Of a stretch of DNA of 64,000 nucleotides, positions 25,309-34,148 are shown piece after piece; within the stretch, counting starts at the first letter, position 1, and every line of letters begins with the position of its first letter. Made by a program: the position numbers and the translations under genes. Under the pieces are notes generated by a model that did not search any database, was not told the origin of the DNA, and saw only the letters and a list, made by a program, of their open reading frames with translations. The stretch is taken from positions 402,985 to 466,984 of the forward strand of contig NZ_NFSC01000029.1 in NCBI RefSeq assembly GCF_002157505.1. The letters are read 5' to 3'. This stretch comes from Arthrobacter agilis (lineage in GTDB: Bacteria; Actinomycetota; Actinomycetes; Actinomycetales; Micrococcaceae).

Positions 25309-25335
25309 GGCCGGCGTCGCTGAACGACGCCGGCC
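25309..25335. terminator. Bidirectional terminator between rex and the YceI gene
   Basis: GGCCGGCGTCG pairs perfectly with CGACGCCGGCC across a CTGAA loop. It sits between two convergent genes. Confidence 0.65.
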
Positions 25336-25376
25336 GAGAGCCGCGGTGCCTTCCGGCAGGGAAGCCGGGCGGGAGA

Positions 25377-25934
25377 TCAGACCGTTGCGACGGCGGAAGC
25401 CACGAAGGCGGCTTCGATGGTGATGGTCACCTTGTCGCCGACGAGGACGCCGCCGGCTTCGAGGGCCGCGTTCCAGGTCAGGCCGAAGTCCTTGCGGGAG
25501 ATGCTGGTGGAGGCGGAGACACCGGCGCGCGTGGCACCGAAGGGATCGACCGCGACGCCGTTGAATTCAGCGTCGAGGACGACGGGCCGGGTGATGCCGC
25601 GGATGGTGAGGTCGCCGTGGATCTTGTAGGTCTCGCCCGAGCCCTCGTGGGAGGTCGAGACGAAGGTCATCTCGGGGAATTCCTCGACGTCGAAGAAGTC
25701 GGCGCCCTTGACGTGCGCGTCGCGGTTCTCGTCGCCCGAGGTGAAGGATGCGGTCTTGATGGTCGCCGTGATGCGCGAGTCCTCGAGCGAGGAGCCGACC
25801 GCGAGGGACGCGTCGACGTCCTTGAACGAGCCGCGGACCTTGCTGATGCCTGCGTGGCGGACGCTGAAGCCGACTTCGCTGTGAGCGGGGTCGAAGGACC
25901 AGGTGCCGGTGGTAAGGCCTGAGGGGACAGTCAT
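25377..25934 (-). CDS. YceI family protein
   Basis: The 185-residue product is a lipocalin-like YceI barrel: TGTWSFDPAHSEVGFSVRHA, then KVRGSFKDVDASLAV, the AHVKGADFFDVEEFPEMTF core and YKIHGDLTIRGITRPVVLD. YceI proteins bind isoprenoid-type lipids. No signal peptide is visible, so this is probably a cytoplasmic member. ATG 25934 follows AGGAG with good spacing; the open frame upstream is not protein-like. Confidence 0.93.
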   Translation of the reverse strand: MTVPSGLTTGTWSFDPAHSEVGFSVRHAGISKVRGSFKDVDASLAVGSSLEDSRITATIKTASFTSGDENRDAHVKGADFFDVEEFPEMTFVSTSHEGSGETYKIHGDLTIRGITRPVVLDAEFNGVAVDPFGATRAGVSASTSISRKDFGLTWNAALEAGGVLVGDKVTITIEAAFVASAVATV

Positions 25935-26102
25935 GGTGAACTCCTGAGTGAGTGGGTGGCGCATGCTTACGAGATACAAAAGCATGCGTATGCATCTTTT
26001 ATTCCAGAGATCGGTAGAACCTTCAAGTAAAGCGCCGTCGAGGGCGGGTGGTGATGATTCCCCGATTGGCCGTTGCACGCGGCCATGCGGGAAACTGGAG
26101 GC

Positions 26103-26780
26103 ATGCAGAGATCAACCGTCCACCTGGTGCGCCACGGTGAGGTCCACAATCCCGAGGGAGTCCTCTACGGGAGGCTCCCCGAGTTCCACCTCTCCGAACT
26201 CGGCCGGCAGATGGCTGCGCAGATGGCGGGCTACTTCGAACAGCGCCGGGATGAGGGAGCCAACATCGTCCACCTCGTGGCGTCTCCGCTCACCCGGGCG
26301 CAGGAGACGGCGCAGCCCGTTGCCGATGCCCTGAGCCTCTCGATCACGACCGATGAGCGCATCATCGAGGCGGAGAACGGCTTCGAGGGTATGTCGAAGA
26401 TCAAGAGCAGGCTCCGCCAGCCGCGCTACTGGCCGCTCCTCGTCAACCCGTTCCGGCCCTCGTGGGGTGAGCCCTACCACCAGCAGGTGGAGCGCGTCAT
26501 GGCGGGTGTGCAGGATGCCCGACGCCGGGCTGTCGAGCTCGCCGGGCAGGAGGGCTCGGATCGTCCGGCCGAGGCCATCCTGGTCAGCCACCAGCTGCCG
26601 ATCTGGGTGACGAGGCTGGCCGCCGAGCACCGCCGCCTGTGGCACGACCCGCGCCAGCGCGAGTGCACTCTCACGTCCGTCACATCCCTCGACTTCGAGG
26701 GAGACACCATCCGGCGGGTGCGCTACGCGGAGCCCTGCGCCGATCTGCTGCCCGGTGCGGCGAATGTCCCCGGCGCGTAA
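26103..26780 (+). CDS. Histidine phosphatase family protein
   Basis: The 225-residue enzyme has the phosphoglycerate-mutase-like active-site motif VHLVRHGEVHNPEG with the catalytic His, the second Arg in VASPLTRAQETAQP, and the distal His in ILVSHQLPIW. The substrate is not known. It directly precedes the cytochrome c maturation cassette by 39 bp. GAAACT, a partial -10, sits 6 nt before the ATG. Confidence 0.88.
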   Translation: MQRSTVHLVRHGEVHNPEGVLYGRLPEFHLSELGRQMAAQMAGYFEQRRDEGANIVHLVASPLTRAQETAQPVADALSLSITTDERIIEAENGFEGMSKIKSRLRQPRYWPLLVNPFRPSWGEPYHQQVERVMAGVQDARRRAVELAGQEGSDRPAEAILVSHQLPIWVTRLAAEHRRLWHDPRQRECTLTSVTSLDFEGDTIRRVRYAEPCADLLPGAANVPGA

Positions 26781-26786
26781 TAGAAT
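26781..26786 (+). promoter_or_regulatory. -10 box upstream of the TlpA-like gene
   Basis: TAGAAT lies directly after the histidine phosphatase stop and about 33 nt before GTG 26820, giving the cytochrome c maturation cassette its own start in addition to any read-through. Confidence 0.4.
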
Positions 26787-26819
26787 TACTACACGCCGTA
26801 GAAATCATCGGAAGAAGCC

Positions 26820-27437
26820 GTGACCCCAACCGCCCGTTCTCCCAAGCGCCGCCTCCTGCTCAAGCTGGGCATGGTGCTCGCCTTCAGCCTGCCGGTTTCG
26901 CTCGTGGCGTCCTGCGCCGCTGAGGATCCTCTCGCCCAGCAGGCCGCAGCGGGGGACGGCAAGAACTACATCGCGGGGGACGGCTCCGTCACCGAGTACG
27001 CGGAGGCGGACCGGGGCGAGCCCGTGGACGTGACCGGCAGCCTGTTCGACGGCACCTCCGTCTCCAGTTCCGACTGGAGCGGCCAGGTCACCGTCCTGAA
27101 CTTCTGGTACGCCTCCTGCGCACCCTGCCGTGAGGAGGCCCCCGACCTCGTGGCGCTCCATGATGAGTACGGACCCCAGGGTGCCGCGTTCTACGGCGTG
27201 AACATCCGCGACGAGCAGGCGACGGCAGAGGCCTTCGAGCGCACCTTCGGCATCCCCTACGAGAGTTTCAACGACAAGGACGGCGGGGTGCTGCTCGACA
27301 TGACGCAGTATGTTCCCCCGCAGGCCGTTCCCACCACGATCGTCCTCGATCGCGAGGGCCGGGTCTCCGCACGGATCCTCGGACTCGCCGATCGCGGGAC
27401 CCTCAAGGCCCTCATCTCCGATGCCCTCGCCGAGTAG
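26820..27437 (+). CDS. TlpA/ResA-like thiol-disulfide oxidoreductase lipoprotein
   Basis: The 205-residue protein has a lipoprotein-type signal (KLGMVLAFSLPVSLVASC, lipobox LVASC), then a thioredoxin-fold domain with VLNFWYASCAPCREEAPDLV and active site CAPC, and the cis-proline region VPPQAVPTTIVLDREG. In system II cytochrome c maturation this protein reduces the haem-binding cysteines of apocytochrome c outside the membrane. It starts at GTG 26820 and is followed by CcdA, ResB and CcsA. Confidence 0.92.
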   Translation: MTPTARSPKRRLLLKLGMVLAFSLPVSLVASCAAEDPLAQQAAAGDGKNYIAGDGSVTEYAEADRGEPVDVTGSLFDGTSVSSSDWSGQVTVLNFWYASCAPCREEAPDLVALHDEYGPQGAAFYGVNIRDEQATAEAFERTFGIPYESFNDKDGGVLLDMTQYVPPQAVPTTIVLDREGRVSARILGLADRGTLKALISDALAE

Positions 27438-27452
27438 CGCGGTCGCCGCGCC

Positions 27453-28274
27453 ATGCCGATGACCCTGCCGATGAACGGGACGATGACGGGCCAGCTGGCC
27501 GCGTCCGTTCCCCTCGTGGCGGGGAACGCCTTCGCCGACGCCGTCCTGAACGGTTCCATGCTCCTCGCGCTGCCGGTTGCGCTGTTGGCGGGCCTCGTCT
27601 CCTTCGCGTCCCCCTGCGTCCTTCCCCTGGTCCCGGGCTACCTCGGGTACGTCACGGGACTGACGGGGGTGGACCTCGAGAAGCAGAAGAAGGGGAGGAT
27701 GCTCGCCGGGATCGGGCTCTTCGTGCTCGGTTTCTCGGTCGTCTTCATGGCCTACGGAACGCTGTTCGGCCAGCTCGGAGCGTTCCTGCGGGTTTCGCAG
27801 GGATGGCTCATCCAGGTGTTCGGCCTCGTCGTGATCCTGCTGGGCATCGTCTTCATGGGAGGCATCTCCTGGTTCCAGCGCGAGAGCCGCGTGCACGCGA
27901 AGGTGCCCGCGGGACTCCTGGGTGCCCCCCTGCTCGGTGTGACCTTCGGGCTGGGGTGGGCTCCGTGCATCGGCCCGACACTGGGGGCCGTGCAGCTGCT
28001 CGCCATCTCGGGGAACGACGCGACGGCCCTGAAGGGCGCCGTCCTGACGTTCGTCTACTGCCTGGGCCTGGGCCTGCCGTTCCTGCTGATCGCACTGGGC
28101 GTGCGGCGCGGCATGGGAGCACTCGCCTTCTTCCGGAAGCACCGGCTCCTGCTGCAGCGGGCCGGGGGAGGGCTGTTGGTACTCGTGGGAGTCCTCATGG
28201 TGACCGGCGTCTGGAACTACTGGATCACGCAACTCCAGGACCTCCTCATCGGCAACGTCGTCCTGCCGATCTGA
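27453..28274 (+). CDS. ccdA: Cytochrome c biogenesis protein CcdA
   Basis: CcdA carries reducing equivalents across the membrane to the TlpA/ResA-like protein. The 273-residue product has about six membrane segments. The two conserved cysteines appear in FASPCVLPLVPGYLGYVTG and GLGWAPCIGPTLGAVQ, the expected Cys-Pro pairs of the half-repeats. Several in-frame ATGs occur in the first 35 codons (27453, 27462, 27471, 27483); no ribosome binding site clearly picks one. Confidence 0.93.
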   Translation: MPMTLPMNGTMTGQLAASVPLVAGNAFADAVLNGSMLLALPVALLAGLVSFASPCVLPLVPGYLGYVTGLTGVDLEKQKKGRMLAGIGLFVLGFSVVFMAYGTLFGQLGAFLRVSQGWLIQVFGLVVILLGIVFMGGISWFQRESRVHAKVPAGLLGAPLLGVTFGLGWAPCIGPTLGAVQLLAISGNDATALKGAVLTFVYCLGLGLPFLLIALGVRRGMGALAFFRKHRLLLQRAGGGLLVLVGVLMVTGVWNYWITQLQDLLIGNVVLPI

Positions 28275-28277
28275 CCG

Positions 28278-30059
28278 ATGACGATCCATGGAAGCCACGC
28301 GAGGACCGATGCGAAGGGAAAGGGCACAGTGAAGCAGGACGCTCCGCAGGACACGAGGGAACGGGCAGGCGCCCAGGGCGCGACGTCCGACGTCGTGCTG
28401 CCCTCACTCGGGTTCTTCGGCACCCTGCGGTGGGCCTGGACGCAGCTCACGAGCATGCGCACGGCGCTGTTCCTGCTCCTCCTGCTCGCCGTCGCCGCCG
28501 TTCCCGGCTCGCTGTTCCCACAGCGCCCCGCCAATCCCGCCGTCGTCACCCGGTACCTCCAGGACAACCCCGACACCGGGCCCGTCCTCGACTGGTTCCA
28601 GCTGTTCGACGTCTACTCGTCGGTCTGGTTCTCCGCGATCTACCTCCTGCTCTTCATCTCCCTCATCGGGTGCGTGGTGCCGCGGGCGATCGCCCACTTC
28701 AAAGCCGTCCGTTTCAAGCCCCCGCGCACTCCCAAGCGGCTCTCCCGCCTGCCCGTCTACGGAACCCTTGAGGTGCCTGCCCACGCCGCACGCGAAGCCG
28801 GCCTCACCCCGGCGTCCGCCGCTGAGGAGGCCGCTGCCGTCCTGCGGAAGCGCGGCTACCGCGTGGACGTGCGCGACGCCGGGACCGACCGTCCCTCCGT
28901 CGGCGCGGAGCGCGGCCTGGCCAAGGAGCTCGGCAACCTCGTCTTCCACACCTCACTCATCGGCGTCCTGGTCTCGGTCGCCGTCGGTGGGCTCTTCGGC
29001 TACAACGGCCAGAAGGTCGTCGTCGAGGGTGAAAGCTTCGTCAACACCCTCATCGGCTACGACACCTTCAACCCGGGCTCCAACTTCTCCGACGACCAGC
29101 TCGAGCCGTACTCGCTCCGCCTCGACTCGTTCGACGTCCGCTTCGACCGCGAGCAGGAGAGCCACTACGGCCAGCCGCTCGACTTCACCGCGAACGTCAC
29201 CACCCAGGACGGCCCGGGGGAGGACGAGACGCAGCAGGTCCTCAAGGTCAACGCGCCGCTCACGATCGGCGGGACGAACGTGTACCTCGTCGGTAACGGC
29301 TACGCGCCCGTGGTGACCGTGCGGGACGGCGAGGGGAACATCGCCCAGCAGGGCCCCGTCGTCTCGGTCCCGTCGGACGGCCTCTACACCTCCCTGATGG
29401 TCATCAAGGCTCCGGATGCCAAGCCGGACCAGCTCGGGTTCGTGGGGTTCTTCCTCCCCACCGCCTTCGTCGACGAGCAGGGCGTCTCCTTCTCGCGCGA
29501 CCCGGACCCCTTCAACCCGCAGCTCAACCTGAACTCCTACTACGGGGACCTGGGGCTGGACGACGGCACGCCCGAGAACGTCTACGTCCTCGACACCGAG
29601 AACCTCACCGAGCTCAACAGCCGGAACAGCGACGACGGCGGCATCGTGCTCGGCGTGGGCCAGACCTTCGACCTGCCCGAGGGCAAGGGGTCGATCACCT
29701 TCGACGGGCTCAAGCGCTACGTCGCACTCGACATCCACCACGATCCAGGCGAGGCCGGGGCCCTCGTGTTCTCGACCCTCGCGCTGCTCGGACTCTCCGC
29801 GTCCCTGTTCATCGGGCGCCGCAGGCTCTGGGTGCGGACGGGCGAACACCCGGACGGGCGCCTGATGGTCGAGTACGGGCTCCTTGCACGCGGTGAGGAC
29901 AACCGGCTGCCGGCCGAGGGCCAGGCCGTCGAGAAGCTGCTGGCGGACCGCTGGTTGGTGCCGTCCGGCACGGCGGGGGAAAATGGACAGCAGGAGGTCG
30001 GCGCCTCGACGGCAGCCGGCGCGGGGCAGTCGCACCACAACTCAAAGGACAACTCATGA
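28278..30059 (+). CDS. resB: Cytochrome c biogenesis protein ResB
   Basis: The 593-residue protein is the ResB/Ccs1 subunit of the system II haem lyase. It has three N-terminal membrane segments including MRTALFLLLLLAVAAVPGSL, a large extracytoplasmic domain with FNPGSNFSDDQLEPYSL, and a last membrane segment (VFSTLALLGLSASLFI) before a cytoplasmic tail. The start at 28278 lies 3 bp after ccdA; GTG 28329 is an alternative with a purine-rich upstream. It overlaps ccsA by ATGA. Confidence 0.92.
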   Translation: MTIHGSHARTDAKGKGTVKQDAPQDTRERAGAQGATSDVVLPSLGFFGTLRWAWTQLTSMRTALFLLLLLAVAAVPGSLFPQRPANPAVVTRYLQDNPDTGPVLDWFQLFDVYSSVWFSAIYLLLFISLIGCVVPRAIAHFKAVRFKPPRTPKRLSRLPVYGTLEVPAHAAREAGLTPASAAEEAAAVLRKRGYRVDVRDAGTDRPSVGAERGLAKELGNLVFHTSLIGVLVSVAVGGLFGYNGQKVVVEGESFVNTLIGYDTFNPGSNFSDDQLEPYSLRLDSFDVRFDREQESHYGQPLDFTANVTTQDGPGEDETQQVLKVNAPLTIGGTNVYLVGNGYAPVVTVRDGEGNIAQQGPVVSVPSDGLYTSLMVIKAPDAKPDQLGFVGFFLPTAFVDEQGVSFSRDPDPFNPQLNLNSYYGDLGLDDGTPENVYVLDTENLTELNSRNSDDGGIVLGVGQTFDLPEGKGSITFDGLKRYVALDIHHDPGEAGALVFSTLALLGLSASLFIGRRRLWVRTGEHPDGRLMVEYGLLARGEDNRLPAEGQAVEKLLADRWLVPSGTAGENGQQEVGASTAAGAGQSHHNSKDNS

Positions 30060-31084
30060 CAGCACCAGTCAACGCTGAGCTCGGGCAGGTCAGTGAGCTC
30101 TTCATGCTGCTGGCCTCTATCGCCTACGTGGTGGCCCTCGTCTTCTTCGTGCTCGACCTCGTGAAGTCGAGCCCGACCATCGGTTCCCTCGAGGCGCGCC
30201 TCGCCGGCGAGCAGGCGGCCTCGGCGCGTGCCCTGGCCGGTGTCGGCTCCCGTGGAGCCGGTTCGACGCCGGTGGCCGCCCGCACGTCGTCCGTGGCCGA
30301 CTCCATGGACTACGGGTCCGGGCCCCGGCGCAGGACCGCGCGGATCGCCGTCTCGCTGACGGTACTGGCCGCCGTCATCCACGGTGCCGCCGTCATCACC
30401 CGCGGGGTCGCCGCGCACCGCGTGCCGTGGGGCAACATGTACGAGTTCTGCACCACGGGTGCATTCCTCGTCGCTGCCATCTTCCTCATCACTCTCACCC
30501 GCAAGGATCTGCGCTTCGTCGGCTCCTTCGTGGTGGGACTCGTGGTCATCATGCTGTGCGCCGCCACCGTCGGCTTCCCCACGCCGGTCGCGCGGCTGAT
30601 CCCGGCCCTGCAGAGCTACTGGCTGATCGTGCACGTGTCCATCGCCGTCGCGTCCTCGGCACTGTTCACGATCACGTTCTCGATGTCCGTGCTCCAGCTC
30701 CTGCAGACCTCGCGCGAGGCCAAGCTCTCGGCGGGCAAGGCGGATCCCGCGAGATTCCTCCGCCTGGTGCCGTCCGCCCTCAGCCTCGAGAACCTGTCCT
30801 ACCGCCTCAACGCCATCGCCTTCGTCGGCTGGACCTTCACCCTCATGGCCGGCGCCATCTGGGCCGAGCAGGCGTGGGGCCGCTACTGGGGCTGGGACAC
30901 CAAGGAAGTCTGGACCTTCGTGATCTGGACGGTCTACGCCGGGTACCTGCACGCACGGGCTACGCGCGGCTGGACCGGGACGCGTGCGGCGTGGCTCTCG
31001 ATCGTCGGGTACCTGTGCATCGTCTTCAACTTCACGATCGTGAACATCTACTTCTCGGGCCTCCACAGCTACTCGGGGGTCTAG
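30056..31084 (+). CDS. ccsA: Cytochrome c biogenesis protein CcsA (haem-handling)
   Basis: The 342-residue polytopic protein has the WWD-type haem-binding motif WGRYWGWDTKEVWTFVIWTVY and conserved membrane histidines (IHGAAVITRGVAAHRVPWGN and IVHVSIAVAS). With ResB it transports and ligates haem to apocytochrome c at the outer face. Residues 30-85 form a polar loop of low conservation. It is the last gene of the cassette, ending just before a strong hairpin. Confidence 0.94.
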   Translation: MTAPVNAELGQVSELFMLLASIAYVVALVFFVLDLVKSSPTIGSLEARLAGEQAASARALAGVGSRGAGSTPVAARTSSVADSMDYGSGPRRRTARIAVSLTVLAAVIHGAAVITRGVAAHRVPWGNMYEFCTTGAFLVAAIFLITLTRKDLRFVGSFVVGLVVIMLCAATVGFPTPVARLIPALQSYWLIVHVSIAVASSALFTITFSMSVLQLLQTSREAKLSAGKADPARFLRLVPSALSLENLSYRLNAIAFVGWTFTLMAGAIWAEQAWGRYWGWDTKEVWTFVIWTVYAGYLHARATRGWTGTRAAWLSIVGYLCIVFNFTIVNIYFSGLHSYSGV

Positions 31085-31110
31085 GCAGGGTCGCCCGTCC
31101 GGGCGAGCGC

Positions 31111-31160
31111 CGGGTACGCAAAAGCCCCGCGGCAGATGCCGCGGGGCTTCTGCGTACCCG
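31111..31160. terminator. Very strong 23-bp-stem hairpin after ccsA
   Basis: The arms 31111-31133 and 31138-31160 are complementary over 23 positions with one mismatch and an AGAT loop; the core is GCCCCGCGGC/GCCGCGGGGC. An A-rich 5' side and TTC on the 3' side give it partial bidirectional terminator character. Confidence 0.8.
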
Positions 31161-31259
31161 CGAGGGAGCGCGGGCGCCACCGGGAGGGAGTGCGGGTGCC
31201 CGGGCGCACAGAGGCTGACGTCGCCGCGCTGAGCAGGAGACGTCATGCCTCGAGCCGCG

Positions 31260-31700
31260 TCAGGGGCGGTGGACTCCCGCAGGACCGGACCCGGCGTCGT
31301 CGTTGCCCTCGCCGTCGTGCTTGTCATCCTTGAGGCCCCCGTCGGTGTCGCGGGCCTTGGCCTCGCGCTCCCGCTGTTCCTTCTCGCGGAGGCGCCTCTC
31401 CTGCTCGCGGGCCCTCTGCCGGCGCTGGGCCTCGAGGTTCTGGAGGAAGGCGGGGTCGTCGTCGGGAGCGGTCGGTGTGCGGGGCGCCGGGCGGCGCGGC
31501 CCGGAGGGACCCTCGCTCCGCGGGCGGCCGAACAGGAACCACATTCCCGCACCGATGAGCGGCAGCACGAGGATCGTGACGAACCACGCGGTCTTCGAGA
31601 TGCTCCGCACTTCGTGTTTTCGGCTCATGACGCAGTCGATCAGCGCATAGATCACGACGGCGACCCCCAGGATCGCGGCGAAGAGCAGGAGGCGGGGCAT
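31260..31700 (-). CDS. PLDc N-terminal domain membrane protein
   Basis: The 146-residue protein has two membrane segments (LLLFAAILGVAVVIYALIDC and WFVTILVLPLIGAGMWFLFG) matching the phospholipase D N-terminal-type domain without any catalytic part. The C-terminal half is charged and coiled-coil-like, rich in Arg, Glu and Gln (RQRAREQERRLREKEQRERE), then acidic. Its function is unknown. The TACAAT box 6 nt before ATG 31700 suggests a leaderless mRNA. Confidence 0.85.
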   Translation of the reverse strand: MPRLLLFAAILGVAVVIYALIDCVMSRKHEVRSISKTAWFVTILVLPLIGAGMWFLFGRPRSEGPSGPRRPAPRTPTAPDDDPAFLQNLEAQRRQRAREQERRLREKEQREREAKARDTDGGLKDDKHDGEGNDDAGSGPAGVHRP

Positions 31701-31706
31701 GCGCCA

Positions 31707-31712
31707 ATTGTA
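31707..31712 (-). promoter_or_regulatory. -10 box for the PLDc-N gene, leaderless
   Basis: On the minus strand TACAAT is followed by TGGCGC and ATG 31700. It lies in a 30-bp divergent gap shared with the + strand -10 at 31719. Confidence 0.65.
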
Positions 31713-31718
31713 GGCGAG

Positions 31719-31724
31719 TAAACT
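31719..31724 (+). promoter_or_regulatory. -10 box for the DUF4229 gene, leaderless
   Basis: TAAACT is followed by TGCAGC and GTG 31731. Only six bases separate it from the opposing TACAAT box. Confidence 0.65.
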
Positions 31725-31730
31725 TGCAGC

Positions 31731-32042
31731 GTGGCCTTCCTCAAATTCACCGCCCTCCGCCTGCTGCTGATCGTCGTGTTCTATGTGGCGTGCGTGCTGC
31801 TCGGGCTGGGACTCTTCCTGTCTGCGGTGGTGGCAGCCATCCTCGCCTGGTGCGTGACGTACCTCTTCTTCCGCAACCTCCGGGATGCCGCAGGGGCCAC
31901 CCTGCAGCGCCGGCTCACGCCCGGTGCCCCGCCGATCCGCACGGCCGTCGAGCTCGACGACGCCGCGGCCGAGGACTCGCTGGATCCCAACACCCCGGTG
32001 AACTCGGACCGCCGGCCCCGCGGCAGCGCGAACGCGGCCTGA
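31731..32042 (+). CDS. DUF4229 family small membrane protein
   Basis: The 103-residue product has a tightly packed pair of membrane helices (FTALRLLLIVVFYVACVLLG and SAVVAAILAWCVTYLFFRNL) and a polar C-terminus. This matches the actinobacterial DUF4229 family, frequently found beside menaquinone genes; its role is unknown. It starts with GTG and appears leaderless. It is convergent with menA. Confidence 0.82.
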   Translation: MAFLKFTALRLLLIVVFYVACVLLGLGLFLSAVVAAILAWCVTYLFFRNLRDAAGATLQRRLTPGAPPIRTAVELDDAAAEDSLDPNTPVNSDRRPRGSANAA

Positions 32043-32063
32043 CCCTTCGGCGGGCCCGGTCGC

Positions 32064-32951
32064 TCAGCCCCGCAGGAGGACCGTGGTGACGATGCCCGCA
32101 GCGAAGAGCAGGCTGAACGCGAGGTTGATCAGGCCTGTCTGCTTCAGCACCGGGATTAGGCTCCTGCGCTTCTCGCCCTTCAGCATGAGCCGGCTCGGCG
32201 CCAGGCAGGCCGGGATGAGCAGCAGGACGAGCAGCACCCACGGGTAGTCGGAGATCAAGAACACGGGCAGCAGGATAGCTGCGGCCAGCATCAGGACGTA
32301 GCTGATACGGGCAGCAGGGTCCCCCAGCCGGACGGCGAGCGTCCTCTTGCCGACGACGCTGTCCGTCGGGATATCCCGGACGTTGTTGGCCATCAGGAGC
32401 GCCATGGCGATCAGGCCCGTGCTCACGGCACCGATCCACGCCGCGCCGCTGAGTTGGTCCGCCTGGGTGAACGTGGTTCCGAGGGTGGCGACCAGTCCGA
32501 AGAACACGAAGACGAACAGGTCGCCCAGACCGAGGTACCCATAGGGATTCTTTCCGCCGGTATAGCCCCACGCGGCCGCGATGCAGCCCACGCCGACGAG
32601 GAGCAGCACCCAGGTCTGCGACAGGAGAACCAGGGCCAGGCCGGCGAGCATGGCGAGGCCGAAGCACGCGAAGGCGGCGAGCTTGACCTGCCGCGGCTGC
32701 GCTGCGCCCGACCCCGTCAGGCGCAGCGGACCGACACGCTCGTCGTCCGTCCCCCGGATGCCGTCGGAGTAGTCGTTCGCGTAGTTCACGCCGACCTGCA
32801 GCAGCACGGAGACGACCGCCGCGAGCACGGCGTTGACGGGTTTGAAGGATCCGAGGCCGAACGCGGCGGCGCTCCCGATGATCACGGGCGCGAGAGCCAT
32901 GGGGAGGGTGCGGGGACGGGCTCCTTCAAGCCATTGAGCGGCAGTCGCCAC
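32064..32951 (-). CDS. menA: 1,4-dihydroxy-2-naphthoate polyprenyltransferase MenA
   Basis: MenA attaches the prenyl tail to dihydroxynaphthoate at the membrane. The 295-residue UbiA-family protein has the first Asp-rich motif NYANDYSDGIRGTDDERVGP and the second region NNVRDIPTDSVVGKRTLAVR. About nine membrane segments are visible. GTG 32951 follows AAGGAAC; the longer open frame upstream reads as the reverse of menE and is not real. It is the last gene of the minus-strand men block. Confidence 0.95.
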   Translation of the reverse strand: MATAAQWLEGARPRTLPMALAPVIIGSAAAFGLGSFKPVNAVLAAVVSVLLQVGVNYANDYSDGIRGTDDERVGPLRLTGSGAAQPRQVKLAAFACFGLAMLAGLALVLLSQTWVLLLVGVGCIAAAWGYTGGKNPYGYLGLGDLFVFVFFGLVATLGTTFTQADQLSGAAWIGAVSTGLIAMALLMANNVRDIPTDSVVGKRTLAVRLGDPAARISYVLMLAAAILLPVFLISDYPWVLLVLLLIPACLAPSRLMLKGEKRRSLIPVLKQTGLINLAFSLLFAAGIVTTVLLRG

Positions 32952-33010
32952 GGAGTTCCTTCTTGTCGGTCGGTCGGTCGGGCGGTCGTGCTTCGGGTGC
33001 CTCGAACGTC

Positions 33011-34141
33011 CTAGGCGCGTTCGAGGAGCGCCTGGATGGTCCGCCGATCGGGCTTGCCACCGGGTAGCAGGGGGAGCGCGTCGAGGCTCACGATGGCCTT
33101 GGGTACGGCGTGCGCTCCCAGTTCGACGTGGACCGCCTGCCGGATGACGTCGGCGTCGACGTGGCCCACGATCGCCACGGCGACGGCCGTGCCCCATTCC
33201 TCGCTGCGGATGCCGAGCACCATCGCCTGTTCCACGCCCGGAAGGGCCTGGATCACATCGGAGACCTTCGCTGCCGACACCTTGAGTGCGCCCGTGATGA
33301 TGACGTCGTCCAGACGCCCGTGGACGGTGACGGAGCCGTCGAGTGCCACGTCGCCGGCGTCGTCCGTGACGAACCAGCGCTGGCCGGAATTGAAGACGAA
33401 CTTCTCCTCCGTGAGCTCGGGGGCGTCGAGGTAGCCGTCGGCGAGGACGGACCCGCCGATGCGCAGCCGGCCCGCGACCGAGCGGACCTCGACGCCCTCG
33501 AGCGGAGTCCCGTCGTAGACGCAGCCGCCACAGGTCTCGCTCATGCCATAGGTCTCGACGATCTTCAGGTCCTGGCTGCGGGCGAGGGCGCGCAGGGGTG
33601 CCCCGGCCCGTGCTCCGCCGAGGAGGATGGCGTCGAAACGGCGCAGGAGCCGGAGGGTCTCGGCGGACGGATCCGTCAGCAGCCGGTGGAGCTGCGTCGG
33701 GACCAGCGACGTGAGACGGACCCGGTCGGTCAGTTCCGTCGCAGCCTCGGTGAAGGCCTGCGGCGTGAAGCCCGCGGAGGTGTCCATGACCCAGGGCTGC
33801 GTGCCGGCGTAGAGCGACCGGACGAGCACCTGGAAACCGGCGACGTAGTGCACGGGGAGGGTGAGGAGCCACTGGCCCTCCGCCTTCAGGGCGAAGGCTG
33901 TACCCATGGCCGACGCGGCGAGGGCGTCGACGCTGAGCATCGTCTGCTTGGGTGCGCCGGTGGATCCCGACGTGCTGATGACGGCGGCGATCTCGTCGTT
34001 CGGCAGCGAGCCGCCGAAGGTCTGGTCCGGCTGCACGTGGGGCGCGACGGCGGGGCCTTCGCCTGCCAGCGCGGCGGCGAGGGGCTTCAGCAGTCCGAGG
34101 GGGTCGAAGCCCTCGGGGGTGTGCACGGGGAGGAGTTCCAC
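33011..34141 (-). CDS. menE: o-succinylbenzoate-CoA ligase MenE
   Basis: MenE activates o-succinylbenzoate with ATP and CoA. The 376-residue product has the AMP-binding motifs ISTSGSTGAPKQTMLS, ETYGMSETCGG and WFVTDDAGDVALDGSVTVHG plus the hinge RLDDVIITGALKVSA and the catalytic Lys near GGKPDRRT. It is shorter than most acyl-CoA synthetases, as usual for actinobacterial MenE. It starts with GTG 34141, only 7 bp after menB. Confidence 0.94.
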   Translation of the reverse strand: MELLPVHTPEGFDPLGLLKPLAAALAGEGPAVAPHVQPDQTFGGSLPNDEIAAVISTSGSTGAPKQTMLSVDALAASAMGTAFALKAEGQWLLTLPVHYVAGFQVLVRSLYAGTQPWVMDTSAGFTPQAFTEAATELTDRVRLTSLVPTQLHRLLTDPSAETLRLLRRFDAILLGGARAGAPLRALARSQDLKIVETYGMSETCGGCVYDGTPLEGVEVRSVAGRLRIGGSVLADGYLDAPELTEEKFVFNSGQRWFVTDDAGDVALDGSVTVHGRLDDVIITGALKVSAAKVSDVIQALPGVEQAMVLGIRSEEWGTAVAVAIVGHVDADVIRQAVHVELGAHAVPKAIVSLDALPLLPGGKPDRRTIQALLERA

Positions 34142-34148
34142 GTGTCTC

